A stretch of 64,000 nucleotides of DNA from Virgibacillus sp. MSJ-26. GTDB taxonomy: Bacteria > Bacillota > Bacilli > Bacillales > Amphibacillaceae. The stretch is taken from NCBI RefSeq assembly GCF_018918075.1, contig NZ_JAHLPW010000007.1:107733-171732 (forward strand). The letters run 5' to 3'. Below are positions 63,886 through 64,000 of this stretch, piece by piece. Under the pieces are notes generated by a model. It saw nothing but the letters and a program-made list of their open reading frames with translations. It was not told where the DNA came from and did not search any database. Made by a program: the position numbers and the translations under genes. How positions within the stretch are numbered: the first letter of the stretch is position 1; each line of letters starts with the position of its first letter.

Positions 63886-64000
63886 GTTAGTTAAGTCCTC
63901 GATCAATTAGTATCCGTCAGCTTCACGTGTCACCACGCTTCTACCTCGGACCTATCAACCTCATCGTCTCTGAGGGATCTTACTCATTTAAAATGATGGG
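63886..64000 (-). rRNA. rrl: 23S ribosomal RNA, 3' end only
   Basis: Minus strand ends with GGTCCGAGGTAGAAGCGTGG then AGCTGACGGATACTAATTGA and TCGAGGACTTAAC, the conserved 3' end of Bacillus 23S. The gene continues past the window edge; the exact 3' base is approximate. A 127-base spacer separates it from 5S. Confidence 0.94.

Noticed and set aside
1..64000. CRISPR arrays, cas genes, toxin-antitoxin pairs or prophage structural genes
   Set aside because: I looked for regularly spaced repeats and for such proteins on both strands and found none.

Overview
The window is low-GC, Shine-Dalgarno-rich DNA from a Gram-positive Bacillaceae-type bacterium. Evidence for this is the YjcZ-type small proteins, a CheX/CheA/CheW/CheY plus MotAB set, a BmrA-like exporter, Bacillus-style 5S/23S/tRNA sequences, and GTG/TTG starts behind strong GGAGG sites. 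I cannot name the species. The lineage uses selenocysteine: selA, selB, selC and selD are all here, with at least three further UGA-containing selenoprotein genes.

Layout. 1-11.2 kb is ordinary chromosome: a cut-off peptide ABC ATPase, fabI, a BmrA-like exporter, an ABC-2 exporter with a LytTR regulator that carries a degenerate ABC domain, an aldo/keto reductase, small sporulation-type proteins and a DUF2268 protein. 11.3-14.1 kb is the kynUBA tryptophan-to-anthranilate operon. 14.07-15.2 kb holds a REP-associated transposase (RAYT) and its GGGACAGGCAC repeats. 15.2-22.3 kb is a minus-strand chemotaxis/motility cluster (cheX-cheA-cheW-cheY-MCP, motA-motB) in which cheY is frameshifted. 22.5-27.2 kb is selB, selC (tRNA-Sec), selA and selD; selD itself has an in-frame UGA.

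27.2-29.7 kb contains two copies of a roughly 250-bp repeat, each ending in a perfect DnaA box, a folded non-coding stretch, a DoxX-like protein and a candidate 50-residue membrane selenoprotein with two UGAs. 29.7-34.6 kb is a Tat-exported selenocysteine formate dehydrogenase (fdhA, fdnH, fdnI) with a TatA gene. 34.9-40.6 kb is a DmsABC-type reductase with a TorD chaperone, an extra Fe-S protein and a second TatA, preceded by a perfect FNR-type palindrome. 41.36 kb is a HesB-like selenoprotein. Selenium incorporation, Tat export, formate oxidation and a terminal reductase thus sit side by side, which suggests an anaerobic formate-to-DmsA-substrate electron chain.

41.93-63.28 kb is a 21.3-kb integrated element. 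It lies inside the anticodon loop of a host tRNA-Thr(GGT) gene that belongs to the rRNA operon at the right edge (23S, 5S, tRNA-Asn, tRNA-Thr; minus strand). The two tRNA halves lie at the two ends of the element with an 11-bp core repeat. The element carries a different, complete tRNA-Thr(GGT) just inside its right end, next to the integrase, apparently replacing the gene it broke. Its interior is heavily eroded: truncated methyltransferases, an ABC ATPase remnant, a degenerate Tn916-type sigma factor and an IS1595-family insertion, together with intact TetR, MerR, two-component, CPBP-protease and hydrolase genes.
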